A stretch of 64,000 nucleotides of DNA. It comes from Liriodendron chinense (taxonomy: Eukaryota; Streptophyta; Magnoliopsida; Magnoliales; Magnoliaceae). The translations under genes were made by a program, and so were the position numbers. Location: NCBI GenBank assembly GCA_003013855.2, contig PVNU02000773.1, positions 3,165,001 to 3,229,000 on the forward strand. Reading direction: 5' to 3'. How positions within the stretch are numbered: the first letter of the stretch is position 1; each line of letters begins with the position of its first letter. Positions 59,930 to 64,000 of this stretch are shown here, piece by piece. The notes under the pieces were generated by a model. It saw only the letters and a list, made by a program, of their open reading frames with translations. It was not told the origin of the DNA and ran no database searches.

Positions 59930-61530
59930 TGTCACGCCCTGAAATCTGAGACTCGAGTACAACAACCCAAGGCCTGAGTTTCAGAGTGCAAATTTAATCC
60001 AATTATAACATTTAGAGAAATTCCATTCCACATATCACAATACTACCAAACTAAAGTACTTTATTAATCATAACTTAAATCTCAAATTGAAGTTTAAATC
60101 AAACAACTACATCTACTCTGCAAAACATTTAAATCTACTAAAATCTGTTTCAATCATCTTCAAAAGAAATAAATTAAACACCTAATCTAGGATAAGGCTT
60201 CTAATAAAAATAGTCGTCCAGATATTCTGCTTCAGTCGCTCCTCCTTCCTCCTGATACCCTGCAGGAACTGTGGTGATTTTAGTGAGCTAAAGCCCAGTG
60301 AGGTCATTTCCATCACAGGTAATATTCCAGTTAATAAGATATTAGATGTAAAATATCGACAGCTAGAATTGTATGAATATACGAGGATATGGTGATGATT
60401 AACACACTTTATATTTTATTATGAATGAAACATGATTATCATGATGTCATGTATGTTATGATACGTGTGAGAGCAACAAACGTCTAGGAACTCGTTGCCA
60501 CTGAACATTAGAAACCTGTCGCAAATCAACCATGCTCACCTAACCGGTACAATGAGGCGGCAAATCAACCATGCACCACTGATCCAACCGAGCAAATCAA
60601 CCATGCTCAATAAGTGAAACGACCAGAACTCGCTGCCACTGAACATTAGGAACCTGTCGCAAATCAACCATGCTCACCTAACCGGTACAGCGAGGCAGCA
60701 AATCAACCATGCACGCCAGGAGTCAAATCAGTCATGCTCCTGTTCTGTCGTTGTGTATAAAAGATGTATATGAATGTCATGAATTATAGAAACATATCTT
60801 CAAGCATACAATGTATCTCAAACTCAATCCCAATCACACCATGCATGTGTCACCTTTATCTAAGCAGTTCATTGTCTAAACATTTAGTTTGTAGTAAATT
60901 AAGGAAGCTGAGAATAATTTGGAAAGTTATTAAAATATGTAAGGTAACCTAAGTCGAGTTTGTCTAATATCTTGATATGTACAACTAGATAGGATGATTT
61001 GAAAAAAATATCAAGAATGAATAATTATAAGACAATACTTAAGAATAGAGATCGAAGTGGGTCCCATACCTAAGACTCCCTTACAATTAATAGAGAAGAA
61101 TAAAGACCATATCAAAAACTTGATTAAGAAAGCGAGTTGGAAAACGGATTCCTTACCCAAAAATCCAATGGTTAAACAGCAAAAGAAGGAATTAAGACCT
61201 AGAATATAGCAACAAGAGGATCAAGGAAAATTAATCAGGAAATCATGAGATAAATCACTCACTTGCGACTTCCTTAAACTTGAAAAGTACGAACTGAGTC
61301 GACTCAGTGAGTGGACTCAGTTTAAGAGAAAAAAGACCCCTCCTTTCTCCTTTCTTCTTCCTTCTTCTTTCTTCTTTCTTCCTTCTTTCTTTCTTTCTTC
61401 TTCTTTCTTCTTTCTTCCTTCTTTCTTTCCTCTTTCTTTCTTTCCTTTGCTGGAACAGGGTCCAGCAGTGCTGCAGCAAGACCACTCTCTCGCTCACTCT
61501 CAATCTGCTCTCTCTCTCTCTCTCTAACGG

Positions 61531-61570
<40 letters not shown>

Positions 61571-62640
61571 GTAGGATCTGCCCTCTCCCGGGTTTTTATA
61601 GCTACATCAGGACCGACTCAACGTCGGATCTGTTCGCAGTCTGGTACGCACAAAGACTCCTACGCCCACCTGCTCCAATCATTGCGACTCTATACGTTGT
61701 TTAATCCGTCTATAATTTCAGATGTTTACTAACATGAGGGTGGCCCATCGAATGGACGGTTTGGATCAAACAATAGGGCCCACCCTAGTGCACGTACGAC
61801 GGTCGATTGTCGACAGCGATCGAACGCTGTTTCATCCGAATTTGCAATCTGCTGTTGCTTACGCTCCAAGAAATCCAAATACGTATTCATGCTTACGGTC
61901 GGTTTTGTAGGAGGATTCCTACCCATGAATCCCTGGTCGAAAGGGCGATCGAAGACGCTTCTATTTTCAAAATTACTTCCCGCCCAAGGTTTCTTGCGCT
62001 GGAGTTTATGAGTTCTTAACAGCATTACAACGGTAATATCTTACCCAAGCTTGGTCGGAATTCCCTTCCGCACCAGATGGACGGCTTGGATCGACTGATG
62101 TGGTCCACTATGATGGACGGTGTGGCCCGTTAATGGCGGCAGCTGTAACGCTGCCGCTGTATCAGCGTTCGAAGAGGAAACGTCCTCCGCATGCGCGTGA
62201 AACGCGGTCAACGCGTGTTGACCGGACGCGAGACGTGCACGCTGTGCACGTGGGTCCCACCATGATGTAGATGTAAAATCTACCCTGATCATCAGGTAGG
62301 CCACGGGTTTTTAGGCTATGACACCAAAAATGAGACAATTCCGAAGTTAGATGACCCACTTATGGCCCGATTTCTGATTAGGGTACTTGTAGAAGGATCG
62401 GAAGGTTGAAATTTGACGTGTTTGGTTAGATCGCGTCCTAGAACTAGTATATAGAGTTTTGTACGAAAGTGATTGCCAGAAGTCATGATACTTGAAAATG
62501 GCCATATAACTTAAGTCATGTAATTTAACAATGTTAAAGTTATTTAGTTGCTTAACTACTCAATTAATCTACTAATAAAATTATTCCAGAACTTTCAAGT
62601 AAATCACATTATTATTATTGTAAGGATCCGGGTTGTTACA
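59930..62640 (-). repeat. Complete LTR of a Ty3-gypsy element, 2.7 kb
   Basis: It begins TGTCACGCCCTGAAATC and ends GATCCGGGTTGTTACA, so on the minus strand it starts TGTAACAACCCGGATC. A minus-strand TATA box (GCTATAAAAACCCGGGAG) lies near 61,585-61,600. The pyrimidine and (CT)n tracts follow the putative transcription start. CAAATCAACCATGC repeats occur near 60,490-60,745. It is inserted in the copia gag gene. Confidence 0.85.
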
Positions 62641-62662
62641 TTCTACCCTCCTAAAAGAAAAT
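62641..62662 (-). promoter_or_regulatory. Polypurine tract of the gypsy element
   Basis: Immediately before the LTR on the minus strand stands TTTTCTTTTAGGAGGGTAGA, the purine-rich second-strand primer typical of Tekay/Del-type chromoviruses. Confidence 0.75.
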
Positions 62663-62687
62663 TTTCGTCCTCGAAATTAAACGTACC

Positions 62688-64000
62688 TCAAAATAATTCT
62701 GGGTATTTTTCTCGAATTTCATCTTCACGTTCCCAAGAAGCTTCCTCGACTTCGTGATTACTCCACTGTACTTTAACAAGTGGTATCGTTTTGGTACGGA
62801 GTACTTGTTCCTTTCTGTCTAGAATTTTAACCGGCTTCTCAATGTATGTAGTATCTTCTCGAATTTCCAAAGGCTGCCAGTCGATGACGTAGGAAACATC
62901 TCGTTCATACCTTCGCAACATGGAAACATAAAAAACATTATGAATACTCGATAACTGAGGAGGTAAGGCCAGTCTGTATGCCACGGCGCCAACTTTCGCT
63001 AATACTTCACATGATCCAATATATCTTGGAGCTAATTTTCCCTTTTTTCCAAATCGCATGACTCCTTTCATCGGAGAAACTTTCAGAAACACATGATCGC
63101 CCACGAAGAATTCCAATTCCTTCCTTCGGTTATCTGCATAACTCTTCTGTCGGCTTTGGGCGACACGGATACGTTCCTTAATAACTGCAATCTTCTCAGA
63201 AGTCTGTTGTACAAGTTCAGGTCCTAACAATGCTTTCTCGCCCACTTCTGTCCAGCAGCTAGGGGACCTACAAGGTCTACCATAGAGTGCTTCGAACGGT
63301 GCCATTCCTATAGTCGACTGATAACTATTATTGTATGCAAACTCTATTAAAGGAAGATGATCGTCCCAATTTCCTTTAAAATCTAGAACACAACACCTGA
63401 GCATGTCTTCTAATATCTGATTCACTCTTTTTGTCTGGCCGTCAGTCTGCGGATGAAACGATGTACTATAATCCAGTTTAGTTCCCAATGTTGCTTGAAG
63501 ACCTTTCCAAAATCGAGAAACAAACCTAGGGTCTCGATCGGAAACAATCGAAACAGGCACCCCATGAAGTCTCACAATTTCCGTGATATATAACTTACTC
63601 AGCTCTTCTAAGGAGTTATTCATTCATACTGGTAGAAAATGAGCCGACTTAGTTAGTCTATCTACAATTACCCACACAGCATCATGATTTTTCCCTGACC
63701 TGGGTAACCTCATAACAAAATCCATGGATCTACGTTCTCATTTCCATTCTGCGATTTCCATTGGTTGTAGTAGTCCAGAAGGTCTCTGGTGTTCGGCTTT
63801 AACCTGTTAACAGGTGAAACACTTGGATACGAAATTTGCGATCTCTTTCTTCATGTTATTCCACCAATATGTCCTGCGAACGTTGCGATACATCTTCGTG
63901 CTTCCAGGATGTATTGTTAACTTTGATCTATGGGCTTCTTCCAAAATTTCTTTCTTTAGTTATTCGACGTCAGGCACGCACACTCTTCCTCAATACATGA
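62688..64000 (-). pseudogene. Ty3-gypsy integrase and chromodomain-like tail, partial
   Basis: The open part (62,688-63,623, 311 codons) holds the integrase core after DRLTKSAHF (YITEIVRLHGVPVSIVSDRD, STSFHPQTDGQT, FAYNNSYQSTIGMAPFEALY) and a C-terminal region with VGDHVFLKVSP. A chromodomain-like end follows: VQWSNHEVEEASWEREDEI. Upstream, the zinc-binding HRSKLTIHPG ... CFTC region is readable to the window edge but has in-frame stops at 63,624, 63,738, 63,807 and 63,960. Reverse transcriptase lies beyond the window. The domain order and LTR start fit the Tekay/Del chromovirus lineage. Confidence 0.88.

Larger units (their letters stand above)
42372..61560 (+). repeat. Segmental duplication, copy B
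   Basis: This is the second copy of the block at 1-19,181, in the same order and orientation. It contains the open P450 gene, a copia element whose gag is more damaged than in copy A, and the full gypsy LTR at its right end. The segment 54,425-54,530 differs completely from its counterpart near 12,060-12,165. From 42,372 to 51,169 I see MITEs and a copia element but no functional gene. Confidence 0.95.

Noticed and set aside
62688..63623. Functional host gene on the minus strand
   Set aside because: Integrase motifs, the adjacent polypurine tract and the LTR show it is retrotransposon pol, and the upstream frame is interrupted by stops.

Overview
The window is nuclear DNA from a flowering plant: split P450 genes with GT-AG introns, TATA boxes and AATAAA signals, Ty1-copia and Ty3-gypsy retrotransposons, and dense small inverted-repeat (MITE-like) elements. 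The commonest MITE family, with its recurrent GGGGCCCACC, CACACCGTCCATCC and GAAACAGTGGTGATTGAA blocks, is one I associate with magnoliids such as Magnolia, Liriodendron or Cinnamomum. That assignment is inference from memory.

Layout. Positions 1-19,181 and 42,372-61,560 are two near-identical copies of one 19-kb block (A and B) in the same orientation, 42.37 kb apart, with 23 kb of other sequence between them. Each block holds MITEs, a deleted copia element on the minus strand, a two-exon P450 gene of CYP93 type, a Harbinger-like element, and a P450 exon-2 fragment. That fragment is interrupted by a copia element, which is itself interrupted by a gypsy LTR. Copy B of the P450 gene is open (517 codons). 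Copy A carries six 1-nt homopolymer indels. Between the blocks lie a second intact P450 gene (25,022-32,544, with a 6-kb intron full of transposons), a hAT-type element with a perfect 8-bp target duplication, copia debris, and a third P450 locus reduced to a broken exon 1 (37,180-38,069). The right end (59,930-64,000) is a minus-strand Ty3-gypsy element: a 2.7-kb LTR, a polypurine tract, then integrase and a chromodomain-like tail with in-frame stops.

The P450 loci form a tandem CYP93-type cluster: two apparently functional genes, one full-length copy with indels, one exon-1 relic and two exon-2 relics. Conserved leader sequences show all of them came from one ancestor. CYP93 enzymes are ER-anchored flavonoid-type or related monooxygenases, but the substrate here cannot be read from sequence.

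The strangest stretch is 19,182 to about 20,575, directly after the breakpoint of copy A. It looks like natural plant DNA written backwards without complementing. CpG outnumbers GpC nearly three to one, the opposite of its right-hand flank. Read as a plain reversed string it shows a familiar plant SINE-tail motif and a short exon-like ORF with good splice signals. No known DNA rearrangement produces this, so an assembly or data-handling artefact (or deliberate edit) is the first explanation to test. I found no evidence of a new enzymatic or defence system.
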